Below are positions 1 through 12,652 of a stretch of 64,000 nt of DNA, one piece after another. This DNA comes from Shinisaurus crocodilurus (lineage: Eukaryota; Chordata; Lepidosauria; Squamata; Shinisauridae). Under the pieces are notes generated by a model that worked only from the letters and a program-made list of their open reading frames with translations, was not told the DNA's origin and did no database searches. Positions within the stretch are counted from its first letter, which is position 1. Each line of letters begins with the position of its first letter. The position numbers and the translations under genes are program-made. The stretch covers positions 12,170,375 through 12,234,374 of the forward strand of contig CM037885.1 in NCBI GenBank assembly GCA_021292165.1. Direction: 5' to 3'.

Positions 1-130
1 GAGCCAGGCCTTAACATATCCCTAAACTCCATGGCCCTGCAGTTGCAAAGTGTGTATCTTTGGCACGGCACCCTCTCCTGTTATTTAGATTTTGAATGCC
101 TTCTTTCCCAACCCATTCCAGGACTTTTCA

Positions 131-375
131 TTTATTTATTTATTTATTACATTTATACCCCGCCTTTTTTTCCTGCAAGGAACCCAAGGCGGCTTACATA
201 ATCCTCCTCCTCCTCTCCATTTTATCCTCACAACAACCCTGTGAGGTAGGTTAGGCTGAGAGGCAGTGACTGGCCCAGAGTCACCCAGTGAGTTTCATGG
301 CCGAGCGGGGACTAGAACCCGGATCTCCTGAGCCCCCGTGTCCAACACTCTCACCACTACACCACACTGGCTCTC
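131..375 (-). mobile_element. Sauria-type tRNA-derived SINE
   Basis: Full-length copy on the minus strand: tRNA-like head at the right end (A box tggtgtagtggtgag, B box ggttctagtcc), body with 'gggccagtcactg' and 'ctcacagggttgttgtgagg', tail 'gccttgggttccttgcagg', ATAAA-type tail. Confidence 0.9.
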
Positions 376-895
376 GTTGCATGCATAATTTATCTTTATC
401 ATATCAGATGATACCTTTCCATGCTAGGATCGGTAAATCTGTGTCAATTCAGTTCCAGTGAACAGTTTGTGCCATTTATTCCAGCTTGTTGAATGGATAG
501 TTAAGTAGCACCCTAACTTGCCACTCCAGGCAATCAAGTAGCACCCTGACTTGACCCCTCTGGAAGTCAAGTCATGCAGGCCCCTACATCCTGCCCAGAA
601 ACCGTGGCTGGGGCTCAGACCCAGGCCAGCTAGTGCCTCCTGCTATGTGCCTACATTTTGGGTACACAAAACACCTCACATGGGGGTTTGCTTCCTTCCC
701 TGCCCCTTCCCAAACACTTTAATCCAGCCTCCTGCCTCCCCAACCTGGTGCTTTCCAAATGTGTTGGACTACAACTCCTAGCATCCCCCAGCCAGCCATG
801 CCGGCTGGGGGATGTGGTCCAATGTATCTGAAGGGCAGCATGTTAGGGAAGGCTGCTTTAATCCCATACATTAGAAACTTTGTTCAATTTATTAC
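376..895. other. no gene seen; degraded MITE at 742-862
   Basis: 742-862 carries a hAT-like MITE of the 'ccccaacctggtg ... ggactacaactcc' type with a central palindrome (ccccagccagccatg / ccggctggggga). The rest is unremarkable. Confidence 0.5.
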
Positions 896-902
896 TCACC
901 CA

Positions 903-1168
903 CTTATAAGCTGTTTTCTCCAGTTTGCTGAATTCTTCTCTTTTGGTACCCTGCTGGGCAGTTGGACCAGCTCTCCATCCAGTTCCTTCCTGTCTTTCTT
1001 ATCGCTCGCGTCTTCAGCTATCTCCACTGCCTTTTTGAAGAATGTGCCACCACAGTCACGGCAATCAGTGCTGAGGAACAGAGGAAGGCCATGGCTGCAC
1101 CCACAGAAGGGACTGAGGCACACGTTTGGTTCTCTCTGCGAGTCCTTGGCGATAGTTGGAAGGAACAT
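903..1168 (-). CDS. possible exon or processed-gene remnant, unknown
   Basis: The minus strand is open from 1168 to a splice-donor-like AGTGG|GTGAGTAA near 903. The peptide has a cysteine-containing start (CLSPFCGCSHG, STDCRDCGG) and a charged stretch (AEDASDKKDRKELDG), so its composition is protein-like rather than repeat-like. No clear acceptor and no family match from memory. The opposite strand is also open in places, which weakens the case. Confidence 0.2.
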
Positions 1169-1797
1169 ACCTCATGGAGGAAATTAATTGGGAAGCACAA
1201 TCCTATGGCCGCTAGACAGCATCTAGAGGGCTGTAGGATTATTCGCAGTCCCAGCTCTGACCTCAGAAACTCTCTCTGAGGCTGGGGGGCGCCGGGGCGG
1301 GGACTCTGAGCTTGGAGCGGTCTCCCCCCCCCCATCACCTCGCAGCCAGAACCTTGCAGCCTGCAAAACAGTCGGACACTACCACACCATCAGTCAAGTG
1401 CGCTGACTTACTTCCGCCCATGAGATTGCTTGTGTCTGCCGTTGCCGTGGATTTGGGGCCTTGGCGATCCCCCTCAGAGTCCTGAATGGTGACTTTGTGC
1501 CATTTCCCCGCCTGCCCCGCCATCCCTGCTTTCTGCTCTCATGCATCATGAAAGTGGCGTGGGCCCCCATGCCAGTGCTAGCGATGGGCGTTTGTGCACA
1601 CAGCTTGGTGCCGATCCATCTGCCCATCTCATCAGCGTCTCCGGTTTCTCCAGCTGTTCGAACGTTGCACGAGACTAAACTGTTGCAGTTTATCTTGGTT
1701 TCCTGTAGCTCTCACTGTTGCCTGCGACATTTAAAAAATGAAATCGGGGGGAACACTCTTGTAATGTAAGATCATATCGAAGTCTCCCTGCACCCAC
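1169..1797. other. unassigned, no supported gene
   Basis: Mildly GC-rich (1270-1340 has ggggcgccggggcggggac). Short open frames on both strands conflict and none has convincing splice sites. Confidence 0.4.
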
Positions 1798-2160
1798 CAG
1801 AACATAAAAACGTATGAAGAGCCATGCTGGATCAGACCAAGGGTCCATCTAGTCCAGCATTCTGTTCACACAGTGGCCCATGGGAACCCACAAGCAGGAC
1901 ATGAGTGCAACAGCACCCTCCTGCCCACGTTCCCCAGCAACTGGTGTACATAGGCAGACTGCCCCTGATACTGGAGGTAGCATAGAGCCATCCAGGACTG
2001 TTGGCTGTTGATAGCCTTCTCCTCCATGAATTTGTCTAATCCCCTTTTAAAGTCATCGAAATTGGTGGCCATCACTACATCTTATGGAACTATGAATTCC
2101 ATAGTTTAACTCTGCACTGTGTGAAGAAGGGCTTCCTTTTATCCATCTTGAATCTACCAC
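1798..2160 (-). mobile_element. CR1-like LINE 3' end fragment
   Basis: The minus strand reads like the C-terminus and 3' region of CR1-type LINEs (MATNFDDFKRGLDKFM) and continues to 'ctggatcagaccaagggtcc'. The same unit occurs at 26385-26585 (minus) and 40140-40515 (plus). The CR1 assignment is from memory of related amniote repeats. Confidence 0.65.
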
Positions 2161-2222
2161 CAATCAGCTTTATGGGATGATCCCCCCATTGGATTCTAGC
2201 ATTATGAGACATGTTCCTAAGG

Positions 2223-2358
2223 CAGGGCTCTCCAACCTTGGGTCCCCAGATGTTGCTGGCCTACAGCTCCCAGCATACCCAGCCAGCATGGCTAATGGCA
2301 AGGGATTCTGGGAGCTGTAGTCCAGCAACATCTGGGGACCCAAAGTTGGAAAGCCCTG
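2223..2358. mobile_element. palindromic hAT MITE with 8-bp TSD
   Basis: Ends CAGGGCTCTCCAACC and GGAAAGCCCTG are inverted; the interior is a near-perfect palindrome. Flanks tcctaagg and tcctaaag form an 8-bp target-site duplication with one mismatch. Confidence 0.85.
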
Positions 2359-2524
2359 TCCTAAAGGTTCTATTCTTTCTGCTTTACTCATTTACTCTGC
2401 ATTAGCCTGTTCTCCATGGATTTTAAAATTAAAGCCAATAGATATATTGCCTGTACTTTTGCACAGAGGTGTAGTGAAGCCTGGGCTCGCGGGACACAAC
2501 ACCAACACTTTTTGATTGGGAGGG

Positions 2525-3190
2525 TGTGACGGATTGAGGCCTACCCAGGCTTGAGTTAGGTTTAAGCCTGAAGGTGCAAATATCCCCTGATGGGAGGGGG
2601 CATTCGTGAGTTTCATTTCCCCTCATGAAGTTAAGTTTCATTTCCCCAGATTTAGGTCACGTGTTTGTAGCCTCCTAGTTATGTGGGAGGGTATATAAGA
2701 GGTGTGGAAAAGCTGCAGAGAGAGGAGAGAGAAATTGGAGAGTGAGAGACAGGGAAGCTCCAGGAATAGAGAAGCTGCAGAGACAGAGAGAGATTGAATA
2801 TTACAGAAAACTGCAGAACAGCCAGAGCTAGGCTGGAAGGGAGTCTCTACTAAGGCCTACAGGTGAAAGTGCAGCTAGGTTAGAGGAAACTGCGGTATTA
2901 TTTCTTTTATTTCCATTATACATGCTTTTTGAAATCTTACAGCTCTATTTGTGTAAATACCCTAAGTTAATGTGAATTTACCTTACCAAGTTTAGCAAAG
3001 TAAACAGTTGTTGTTAAACTCAGATTGTTTGGAGTGTCATTTACAACACGTCTAAGGCCTAACCCCACGTTACTGGGAAGAAAAGGCAAAGGGCAGGAAC
3101 GTGGCATCCTGATGGCAGGAAGGGCTCTTAAAGAGGCAAGATATCTTTAAGGAGCTGATCAAGGTGTCCTGGCATGGAACCTTGACACAG
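2525..3190 (+). mobile_element. LTR-like sequence (solo LTR candidate)
   Basis: TATA box (gggtatataagagg at 2691), purine-rich R/U5-like stretch, and T/A-rich sequence (2895-3010) before a probable end near cttgacaca. Starts tgtgacgg. No internal gag/pol follows. Ends and target duplication are uncertain. Confidence 0.45.
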
Positions 3191-3385
3191 GGATGTTAGT
3201 ATCAACTGCCCACCCCACTCAGAATACGGTATCCTGTTCCCTCTGAGATGATGGGGCGGCGGCGGTGGTGGTGGTGATGGTGGAATGAGTTTTCTCAGCA
3301 ACAATGTACCGTTGTGAGCTATCCCTGTTGTAATGCAAAGTAATTTGGCGAGGGTGGTGGCAGCTAGGTTTTGAAGAGGGAATTA

Positions 3386-3760
3386 AGGGATTCTCTACAT
3401 GAGGCATTTATTGTGCACTCGTGATCCCTCACTCGGGATAGTTTGCAGGTGCTTTAGACGATGTTGTCATCCTTCAGGGCCTCTTGTGCTTTCCCAGCAT
3501 TTCCACAGCTTTTTTTTTTAGATTGAGGAAAGTCAATTGGAATGAGAAGCTCATGCATTTCTGCAATTCCATTATACTGCAGCACCACCTTGTGGTTGTG
3601 TAATGGAACATATAGAAAGACAGAGAAAGAAAAAAAAAAACCCAGGGGAAAAAACCACGAGTAAATGAGCCGATCTTAATCCCACAAAGAATCTGGAAGC
3701 AGAAGCCTCGGTAAAGTCGTGGGTTAACTTAAAAGCCTCATGTAGAGAAGCCCAAAGACC
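3386..3760. mobile_element. palindromic MITE, unclassified superfamily
   Basis: Terminal inverted sequences 'ggattctctacatgaggc' and 'gcctcatgtagagaagccc'. The family recurs at 31550-32445 and 38877-39253. It is not the hAT type seen elsewhere; a TA-rich target is possible. Confidence 0.6.
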
Positions 3761-5132
3761 CATTAGCTTTACAAAAGACCTGATCCAGGCAGAGATGAAA
3801 ATGGCTAGAACTGGTTTGTTGACATGGATCAACACAGCCGCCTGCATTTCTGGACTCCCCTTGGCAGTGTAGCTACGGGGGCTTTCCTAATGAGCAACTG
3901 CACTTCAAAATTTACTACAACGCCACTCCTTTTTGCAAGACCATGTGTCCCCCCCCACAAAAGTGTGTGTGCATGTGATATTTAAGCCTGCACAGTTCTA
4001 ATCTGCAGTTTGCCACGAGGCCAAGAGCAAGAGCGAGAGCCAGCATGACACAGAGATCACGGCTGCTTTTCTCTCTTGGCTTTCTTTCATTAGCTCAACT
4101 CAGAAGGTGGCTTTTGGGTTCAGAGGAGCCCCCCTGGGTCCCCGTGGATAAAAATTCATCCTTTTGCTTCAGGGCTAATTTCCCCTGCAGATCCATCTGG
4201 AAGGAGGGAAAAAATTGCTATGAGTATTGCATGCCTCATTTGCATCCATCCTCCAAATTGGCTAGTAGCGGCAGGAGATTATCGCAAATGTAAGTGTAAT
4301 AGTCTCTGTGATTGAGAGAGAGAGAGAGCAGAGCTGCGGCATTGTTCCAAGAAAACGATGCAGACAAAGGAAGCGATGTGTTCTTCCGAGTGCCTTCTGG
4401 GCAGGCTGCTGATGCTGGTGAGCTCCGAAGAGGTGGTGTGCTCATCACCTGACCAGCAAGAGCAAGTAGGCATGAGCTGTACCAGGGCTGACATGATGGA
4501 CCCACATTCGCTTCCATTAGCAGTAGGAACACGTAGCTGCTTCAGTCCAGAACACCGCTGGCTTCTGAATCAGATGTATTAAAAGGAGATCTCAAATCCC
4601 TAAGTCAATTGCAGTGGACAGCAGTGGTTGACGTCCAAACTTTGGTTCTTGCTCAGAACTGTTTTATGTGCTAAATGGATCCTGCGTTGTTTACCACCAA
4701 TGTCCTTGTTTACCTGAAGATGCCACCTCCTCCCTGCGGGAAATCAATTCCTTTTGATATGCGAGCTGTGATTCCACGACAACCTTCGCCTACTTTTTGG
4801 CACAGAAGCAGCCGGTCTGGAAAGCCTGCGTCCTCCCATAACCACAGGCTTTAGGAAGGCATCATACACCCCTAGGATAGGAACATGATCTAATACCACT
4901 GGTAGGGAAAGGAATTCCACTCCCTTTGGTATTGTTGTATTCCTTCCTTAAAACAAAACATTATTTCTAGATTTTTACCAACCTTACTGCAAAGCTCAGA
5001 GGCAGCTTACAAAAATAAAACCACTATATAAACAAGCTGATAGTGCAATCCTAGGCATGTCTACTCAGAAGTAAACCCCACTTCAATGTTCAATGGGGCT
5101 TACACCCAGGTATGTGTGTACAAGATTGTGCA

Positions 5133-5135
<3 letters not shown>
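3761..5135. other. no gene or repeat recognised
   Basis: About 1.4 kb. Short frames exist at 4045-4582 on both strands without splice support. 5035-5125 resembles the dispersed motif 'tgcaatcctaggcatgtctactcagaagtaa', also at 21598-21680 and 41065-41140, a common squamate repeat fragment. Confidence 0.4.

Positions 5136-5137
<2 letters not shown>

Positions 5138-5209
<72 letters not shown>
5138..5209. repeat. (AT)n-(GA)n compound microsatellite
   Basis: About 20 AT units, a short interruption, then about 14 GA units. Confidence 0.95.
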
Positions 5210-6827
5210 AGCTGGGTTCAGGTCATATTGTCCCCTCTATTTGTGATGTTCCGTGAGTGCTGTTGCTTTTCTAGCCAAAAACACCACCAGGCTCACACAG
5301 GGTCAAGGTATCAGCAGCTAATTTAGGGATGTGCAGCACTGGGGAATCCATTTTGTTTGAGCTCAATGGACTTCCGCAGCATTTCCGATCCAGTGATTGG
5401 AAACCGAACATGTCAGATTTTTTTTTTCTGGGTTTCAGAAGTGTGCACAAAATAGTTGCTCACATTGAGAACTGAGATCTGCATATTTGTACCACCATTT
5501 CTGCAAATGGTGATTTGCGCAAGTCCGCAAATGGGGTCTGAATCTTAAAATGTGCATAAATGGGTTCACTCTGTCTTTAATATTTTATTGCATTCGCAGG
5601 TCCGTTATGTAACCCCAGGTGCAGGATAATCCCTTGGTAAATATCCTTGTGTTTTGCCACAGGTTCCTCAAAAGGGACTGGCAAAGGTTCTTTGAAGGAT
5701 TTTCAGACCATAATAAATACTCCTCCAGGAAGTTAAAGCCAAACATCTTTATTGCAAAGCTGTGCATAAAATACAACAATGCTATGCCTTCCTCCAAGTT
5801 CCCTGGTGGAACTCCCACCCCTTAGCTACACAGTCGCTGTATTATTTCCAACCAACCTGAATGCTAGTTTCAGCAGTTCTCTGCCTGGGTATCAGCTTTC
5901 AGCGTTGGAGTTTCAGCAGGGCTCTCTGAACAGCTTCCTCTGCTCCTCCTTGGTCCTTCCGATCTTCAGTACTCCACCACTACACACACAACCAACCAAC
6001 CAACCACCGCTACCAACCACCACACTTCAGTCTGCATTTGCTAGTCTTAAATACCATTCTAGCACCAAGCCTCGTGGGCTGCAGTTCTCGTGCTTAATTG
6101 ATAGCACCTGTGCAGTTGTGCAGTGTCATTCTTCTGGCCAGCAGCCAGGTCACATGTTACTGGAGATTGCATCAGCCTGGCTAGCAGCCAACTCGCATGC
6201 TAGCCATTTCAAGCAAGGTCATGCCTTGCCATTACAGAGCAAAATACAGGGTATAATATCATACAGAGCATAATACAGAGCATAGTATCATACAAAGCAT
6301 AATACAGAGCATTGAGGCAGGACTATTGTGCAACACTGCACTCCTCGCCATCTTCCGCAACTCCCATTGCACCTTGTCAGTTTCATCCTCTCATTACTTT
6401 GTCATTAGCTCACCATATTCCCTATGTCACAAAGAACTTGTCATTGTCAAGTTCGTCTAGTTCAGCATTGGCACTACGATTTTCTTCTAAGGTTATACGA
6501 TTTGCGCACATCAGATTGATGCATTTTTAAATTATTATTTTCAGTTATTATTTTTCAGCTCCCGTGGTTTGCGAGAATGGGTTTGTGGTTTTTTAGTCTC
6601 GTCCCCCACCCCTCGTTCCTCCCACCTATATGCATACAATATCTGATTTCTTTCAGTGATGTATTTGTTCTGACAAATGCTGTTTATTGCATTCACTAGT
6701 TTATGTTTATAGTGCTGGTGGTTGTTTTCACTGGGAGATCCAGATCCACACATCTCCTGTGTTCCTTCTGGCATGGCCCGCGGGCTGTTACAGCAAAAAC
6801 AATTACACATCTCATGATACCTTAAAG
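5210..6827. other. intergenic; possible minus-strand LTR and short tandem repeat
   Basis: 5700-5780 on the minus strand has an AATAAA-like signal (aataaagatgtttgg) as in an LTR. 6235-6315 holds three to four imperfect units of 'catacagagcataatacagag'. No supported gene. Confidence 0.35.
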
Positions 6828-6968
6828 CAGTGGTGGGCAACTCCTGGGGGTCAGGGGGCCGCATTGCCCCATGGACCTCCTGTGGTTGTTGCTGAACTTG
6901 GGGAGGGGCACACAAAAGGCCCGGGGGGGGGGAATTTGCGGCCCACGGCCATGTGCTGCCCACCCCTA
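6828..6968. mobile_element. hAT-like MITE with 8-bp TSD
   Basis: Left end CAGTGGTGGGCAACTCC and right end GTGCTGCCCACCCCTA are inverted; identical flanks ccttaaag on both sides. Confidence 0.8.
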
Positions 6969-7090
6969 CCTTAAAGACTAGCACATTTACTGTGGCATAG
7001 GTGTTCACCAGAGGCAAGAACCAGGCAGTGAAGATGGCAGGTATATAACCTAGGGTTGTACGAGAATTTTGTTTCAGTCAGCAAATCATT

Positions 7091-7335
7091 TGAGAGGCAG
7101 TGTGGCGTAGTGGTGAGAGTGTTGGACTGGGACTCTGGAGTTCTGGGTTCTAGTCCCTGCTCGGCCATGAAACTCACTGGGTGACTTTGGGCCAGTCACT
7201 GACTCTCAGCCTAACCTACCTCACAGGGTTGTTGTGAGGATAAAATGGAGAGGAGGAGGAGGACAATGTAAGCCGCCTTGGGTTCCTTGCAGAGGAAAAA
7301 AGGCGGGGTATAAATATAATCAATAAATAAACAAA
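7091..7335 (+). mobile_element. Sauria-type tRNA-derived SINE
   Basis: Full-length plus-strand copy: head ggcagtgtggcgtagtggt, B box ggttctagtcc, tail gccttgggttccttgcag and an ATAA-rich end. Confidence 0.92.
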
Positions 7336-7614
7336 CTTGGAATCTCAAATGTAAACAGGAGAGGAGGGTATTCCCCCCCCCATGTGTAAATCCCTGAACC
7401 TGTGATCACATTTGAAAAAAAATGCATATTTTGAAAAATGCACACTTTTAAAATATGTTAACAAGAAACAAACATTTTCATGCTTTAATCAATGGCAGAG
7501 GGGAGAGGCACACATTTGAAAAATGTATACGGGAAATGCACACTTCTTCCATTTGGAATGTGCACTTTTCCTGTTCAAATGAAAAGAAAAAAACAGGTTG
7601 AAAACACGAAGCAG

Positions 7615-7735
7615 GACATCCCTGGCATCTTGAGGTAGGGCTGGGAAAGACCCCTGTCTGAAAACCTGGGGACCTGCTGCCAGTCAGTGTAGACATACCG
7701 TACTACTGAACTGAAAGGACCAATGGTCTGACTTG
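7615..7735 (+). mobile_element. 3' part of a tRNA-Ala-derived SINE
   Basis: 'ggctgggaaagacccctgtctgaaaacc ... accaatggtctgac' is the body of the SINE whose head is seen at 26770-26925. Related fragments at 53280-53370 and 49070-49130. Confidence 0.5.
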
Positions 7736-9985
7736 GGATATGCATTGCTTGCAGGACTGGGATGGGGCACTGATCTACTCAGGTACCCAGCTAGGGTAGA
7801 TTTGGGGAATTACTAAGATGAAGCAGAACTAGTCGTGTGAAAGAATAACATAAAGTTTCTTGACTACAAAGTTGAAATATGGAGGCAGGATATAAGAGAT
7901 AAATGTGATGTGAAAGAAAGCTTCAGCGCTCTATCTCTGTGGTTGCATCGCTTCTCAGAATGCACGCAAGAGGATGCTCCATGGACCACAGGGTCTTTGT
8001 GTGAGTGGCATGTCAATTCTTCTTTCTAACGTGAGAACAAAGAACCAAGTAGCCTGCCAGGGATCTTACAGTTTTCTCTCTCCCCCTTTCCCAGAGGTCA
8101 TCAGTGAAATGCTGGCCAACCCCCCTTCCTTAGAAACAAGGGGCTGAAGCAACTTCAATCGGGAAAGCAGCTTCAGTTCTCACAGGAAAACAGGCCTTAT
8201 CTAAGGAAAACGGTTGAGGAGTGCAGCTGTAGAGGGTTTCCCTCTGGTGCTTTTCTTAGCTGGTGCAAGCTTATGCTATGCGTGAAAGTCTAGAGCAAAG
8301 CTACAAAAACTACCTTGGCTTCTGGGCACTGTGGAAGTTCACTACACTACCTGTTGAACCTTAAAACCCTCCTCGCCACTCTTCTGGTATAGCCCAACCA
8401 TAACAGTATATACAGCAGCTTTCTATATTGCTATTACACATAGTGTGTGTGTGTTTGTGTGTGTTTTAAATGAATGGATGGGTGCATACTGAAAACAGAA
8501 TACGTACTGTCCGGGTTTGCTAAACATTTGTCTGTCTTCTTTGTGGTATGCAGTTTGGGGCTCATTTCCTCTCTTGTCACCTGCAAATACTGTTGAGTGT
8601 TGATCACCCACCAGTGGAACTAAATTCTCATACATCCGGGGGAAAAAATCTGACTTCGTAAATTAGCAGGCGACAGAATGGAAGATGCCTGACAATCTGC
8701 ACAACACAGACAGAACAGATTTAGTAAAATTCATACCTGCTGTTATCCCCACATTTAAGGTGGACAATTGTGACAGCTTGCCAAGAGTGTGGCAGCATAT
8801 ACATCTAACTAGCTCAGCTTGGACTGAAGTGTAGAGACTAGATGTGATGTTATTCATGTCTTCAGCCTTTGCATGGATGATTTTTGAAAAAAATAAATTG
8901 ACCACATGGGCGGAGGGAGATTGGGACTGTGGCATGCGGGGAGGGGGGATTTAACCCTTTACTTCTGCTATGGTCCCAATGTGGAACACCCCCCCCCCCA
9001 CAAAAATACCAGGCACGGAGCCCCACGTGCCTACTTCTACTTCAGAGGCAAGGGTCCCAACCCCTTTTAGTTGGTGGGCACATTTGGAATGTGTTGAGTG
9101 TGTGTCATGGGCACGCTCACAAAATGGCTGCCATGGTGGCCTGGCCAGTCACAAAACGCTCAGTTCTCAGAAAGGCAAACTGCTGAGACTGAAAAGTAAC
9201 TTCCCAGGAGTGTAATACAAAGCAGAGGTGGGGGTTGGGCTCCCAAACACAAAACCACTCTTTTGAACCCAAATACAGATGGTGCTGGAAGGCGACACTT
9301 CACTTTGCAGCATGCCAGCCTCCCAATTAATATATATAAATCTTAAGAAAGATCTTAAGATCCAGCCTTAAGTTGAAATAATATCATGTCTAGTTTGGCC
9401 AGGAAACACAGATACCACGTGCTGAAATTACTTATTTAAAACATTTCTTAGCTGCTTTTCTGTTAAAAACAATATTCAAAGTGGCTTACAGAGCAATAAA
9501 AACAATAATTAAAGGGCAGCAGGCAGAACAAATACACCCCCCCCCCAATGATCTTAAAGCTTAAAAGAGGGAATAATAAATGTTGACTAAGGGAGCAATT
9601 CTATGGTCTTGGGAGAGCATCCCAGGGACGATAGGATTTTTCAGAGTCCCCTTCCTGATGCTATAGATCCTGCTATGACCTCGGGAGGGGGACTCTGTGT
9701 TCTGATCCCTTCTCTCCCCCCCCCCCCCCAGCTTCCACAGAAAGAACCACACTGGCTACTTCCCAAGGCCACAAATGCAACTTCTGGGAGAGGAAAAAAT
9801 GGTCATTCCAGGGAACAAGGAGAGGAGAAGAGAGGAGATGCTGGGATACACAGTATCCCACCCCCAGCTGTGTGCTGCGTGTAGATGGGCTCTGAAGCCT
9901 GTCTGGGGGGGGGGAGGGGATAGCAACAACAAGGAGGATGGAGAGGTGAAAATTGCCTCCATCACTCCTTCTGCTCTGCCAATCA
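7736..9985. other. no gene recognised
   Basis: Includes a GT-rich run (8442-8463), C homopolymers (8990-8999, 9717-9728) and an A/T-rich LINE 3' end fragment at 9425-9515 ('agtggcttacagagcaataaaaac'). Open frames at 9673-10193 overlap on both strands and include LINE sequence. Confidence 0.4.
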
Positions 9986-9989
9986 TCTG

Positions 9990-10560
9990 CCTGTAGAACA
10001 TGGTCTTGTTCAACAAAAACTCTTGTTTCATGTTTATTGGATGCCACAACTCTCTTTGGGTTTCTCTAAGTAGGCTAACTGCTGGAGGTGTAATACTGCT
10101 AATATTTCCTTGAATCATATGTTCTGGCAATGTCCAGTAATTGCCTCTTTTTGGGAGGAGGTTATAATACTGATAAACGTTGTATTGAAACACTCTGTAA
10201 TATTTACGGATGCATACATTATGTTAAATTATCTACCTGCTTCCTAGACGTTAACGCATGGTCAACATAAATGGATTTTCCACACCCTTTTGACAGCTAA
10301 AAGGCTAATATTACAACATTGGAAGGATAAATGCTCACCTCCTATAATGCAATGGATTGACAACCTAACAACACTTTCAACATTTTAACAGATGGCATAT
10401 AGATACCACTCTCACATGGATACATACATGAGTATCTGGTCTGCCTTCACTGAAATTTATGTATAATTGGTATATTCCAATCTCTCTCTCTCTTTCTCTC
10501 TCTGTATTCCTTCTTCTTTTTATGGTTTTGTTTTGTTGAAACTTATAAAATAAATTAAAA
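9990..10560 (+). mobile_element. L1-type LINE 3' end fragment
   Basis: The plus strand encodes an interrupted L1 ORF2 C-terminus: Cys-x-x-Cys (NCWRC-like) followed by 'MFWQCPV' and FWEEV, then an AT-rich 3' end. Related copy at 30040-31480. Confidence 0.65.
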
Positions 10561-11807
10561 ATATATAAATGTCTATGTATTTATGATGATGTATTTTGAT
10601 GTACTTTAATCCTTGCTTTGTAAACAGCTTAAACAGTTTTTTTTAAAGATATTGGAAGTGGTATATAAATCTATTAAATAAATCAATGATTATGATGATG
10701 ATTGTCATGACACAAGCCATTTGGTTTTGAGCTGGCTGTGAGTTGGGTCTCCCATATTCTGTAGCTTTATTGGGTTTGCTCTGCTCTTTGTTCCATTCCT
10801 CCAGGTTTCCAGCTGAGAGCATTTTGGAAGCATCCTATGTGTATCTACTGTGGGAGATGTGCACATGCGTAAGACACGAGCACAGAATGAGGCAGCGTTT
10901 CAAGGCTGCAGTCTTGTAAGATGGCCAAACACTGCATTCAGTCAATAAAATAACTAATAAATAAATGTCCAACCCATCTCCAAAGAATAAAATAAGTGAA
11001 ATGGGAGGGTATAGAATTCCAAGCAACCCCTTAAGGCCATTTGCACAGCTGACACTGAAATCAGGTTTTGCATTAGCTGTGTCTGTAATTCAAATATAAA
11101 AGTTAGTCTGCATTTGGCTGGAACTCTGACTTGATTTCAAATTGGCTCTCTTCTGCTTGCAGTTCTCTGATCCTGCATTAACATCATTCCCAAGTGATGC
11201 ATCCTGAGTGAAGAAAGCATTCCTGTTGGCATCACTTGTAAAAATGTTTTAAGCCGTGGATGCTTTTCCAGGCCACCTGTAGGCTGTTAACAGGACAGGT
11301 GGCTTGTTTTAAAGTCCCCACAGGAGTTTCTCTTTCACAGGGGAAGTTCTCCTCCTCACTTGAGTTGCCAGGGACAACCTTGGACCCTGGAGGGTTGATA
11401 ATGAGGAAGTGTGGAGTTGACTAGAGATGAGATCTTAGGGTTGGAGCAGCTTTGGCAAAGGAAAGAGGGTAACATATGGCACCGGGAGTGGAGAGAATGA
11501 TCAAAGTAATTAAGCCCTGCATTATGTATTACTAATTTGCTAACTTGGAATAGGCGGTTGTCACCATAAGGGCACTGAAGTATAAAAGAAGTTAGAAGGT
11601 AATCTGATGTTTCAGCAGATCAACTTCTATTGGTGTCAGCCAGGCGTGGGCAGCTTGTGTGGCCCTTCAGATGTTTTGGCCTGCAACTGAAACTGGTTGA
11701 ACAAGTTTAGCCTGGCCAATCCCCATTGTGTTCTGCCAATGGCTCTTAATGGCTAGCAAATACCAGAAGGGTGATCTCTTCCCCCACCTTCTCCCCTACC
11801 CCTAAGG
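10561..11807. other. no gene or named repeat recognised
   Basis: Mixed AT-rich intergenic sequence; 10610-10690 is a likely LINE 3' tail. Confidence 0.4.
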
Positions 11808-11945
11808 CAGGGCTGGGGAACATGAGGCCCTCCAGATGTTTTTGGACTACAACTTCCATCATCACTCGCCTCTGGCTATGCTGGCAAGGGATGATGGGAG
11901 TTACAGTCAGACAACATCTGGAGGGCCACAAGCTGCCCACCTCTT
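11808..11945. mobile_element. hAT-like MITE with 8-bp TSD
   Basis: Starts CAGGGCTGGGGAACATG, internally palindromic (ggatgatgggagtt...); flanks ccctaagg on both sides. The right terminal repeat is degraded. Confidence 0.75.
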
Positions 11946-12009
11946 CCCTAAGGAATGTAGCAGAAAACCAAAGGACATGTGGGCAGTTTTGGGGAAGAGA
12001 CTGAAAGCA

Positions 12010-12560
12010 TGGTCTTACAATCCTAGGAGTCAAGCTGAGGGTGTTGTTCAAAAGTTCAAGGGTCGAGCGGAGGCGGCATCAGAGTCAGTCCAAAGTCGGG
12101 TCTAGGAAGCAAGGCAGGGTTCAGGAGCAAGGTCAGGAATCAGGAACACGAGTCAAGGAAGACATTGTTTCCCAATGCCCAGGCTTCAGTGAGTGAGCAT
12201 TTTTCTACTGCCTGCTGCCGGGGCACGCCCGGCCCGCAGCTAGAGCTCCTTAGCAGCAGGCTGATTATAAAAGCCTCACAAGGCCGACGTCCTGGTTTGC
12301 AGCCGGATGCTGCGTCGAGGAGCCTGCATCTGTTCCTGCCATCTCATCCTCCTCCTCTGTCTGGGACTCAGGACCTGCACCATCTCCACCTCTGATTCTG
12401 ACTCCTCCCGGGCTGGGGAACTCCCACGGGCCATGCCAGAGGGGCCTGCCAGCTCTTCAGCTGCCCGGTCGGCCCCGTCTGGAGCAGCAGCGTCTGAACT
12501 CTGCTCCTGAGGAGTGTCCCGGGCCCCGGGTGAGTCACACTCGTCCTCAGAGGAGGATCT
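12010..12560 (-). mobile_element. LTR-retroelement 3' remnant
   Basis: On the minus strand an acidic, then Arg-rich open tail (ESESEVEMVQ, SPRQRRRMRWQEQ) is followed by a GC-rich segment with a TATA box (cttttataatc near 12268), resembling the C-terminus plus LTR of squamate LTR retroelements. No intact gene remains. Confidence 0.4.
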
Positions 12561-12589
12561 CTGCAGGGGGGGGGGTTCATGAAAGGGGC

Positions 12590-12652
12590 ATGCTGGGAGT
12601 TGTAGGCCAAAAACTGGGGACCCAAGGTTGGAGAACACTGTTCTAAGGAGAT
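12590..12652. mobile_element. half of a palindromic hAT MITE
   Basis: Right arm only: gctgggagttgtaggcc ... gacccaaggttggagaacactg, the same family as 44073-44212. Confidence 0.75.

Noticed and set aside
2691..2705. Promoter of a cellular gene (TATA at 2691)
   Set aside because: It sits in an LTR-like context with no downstream exon.
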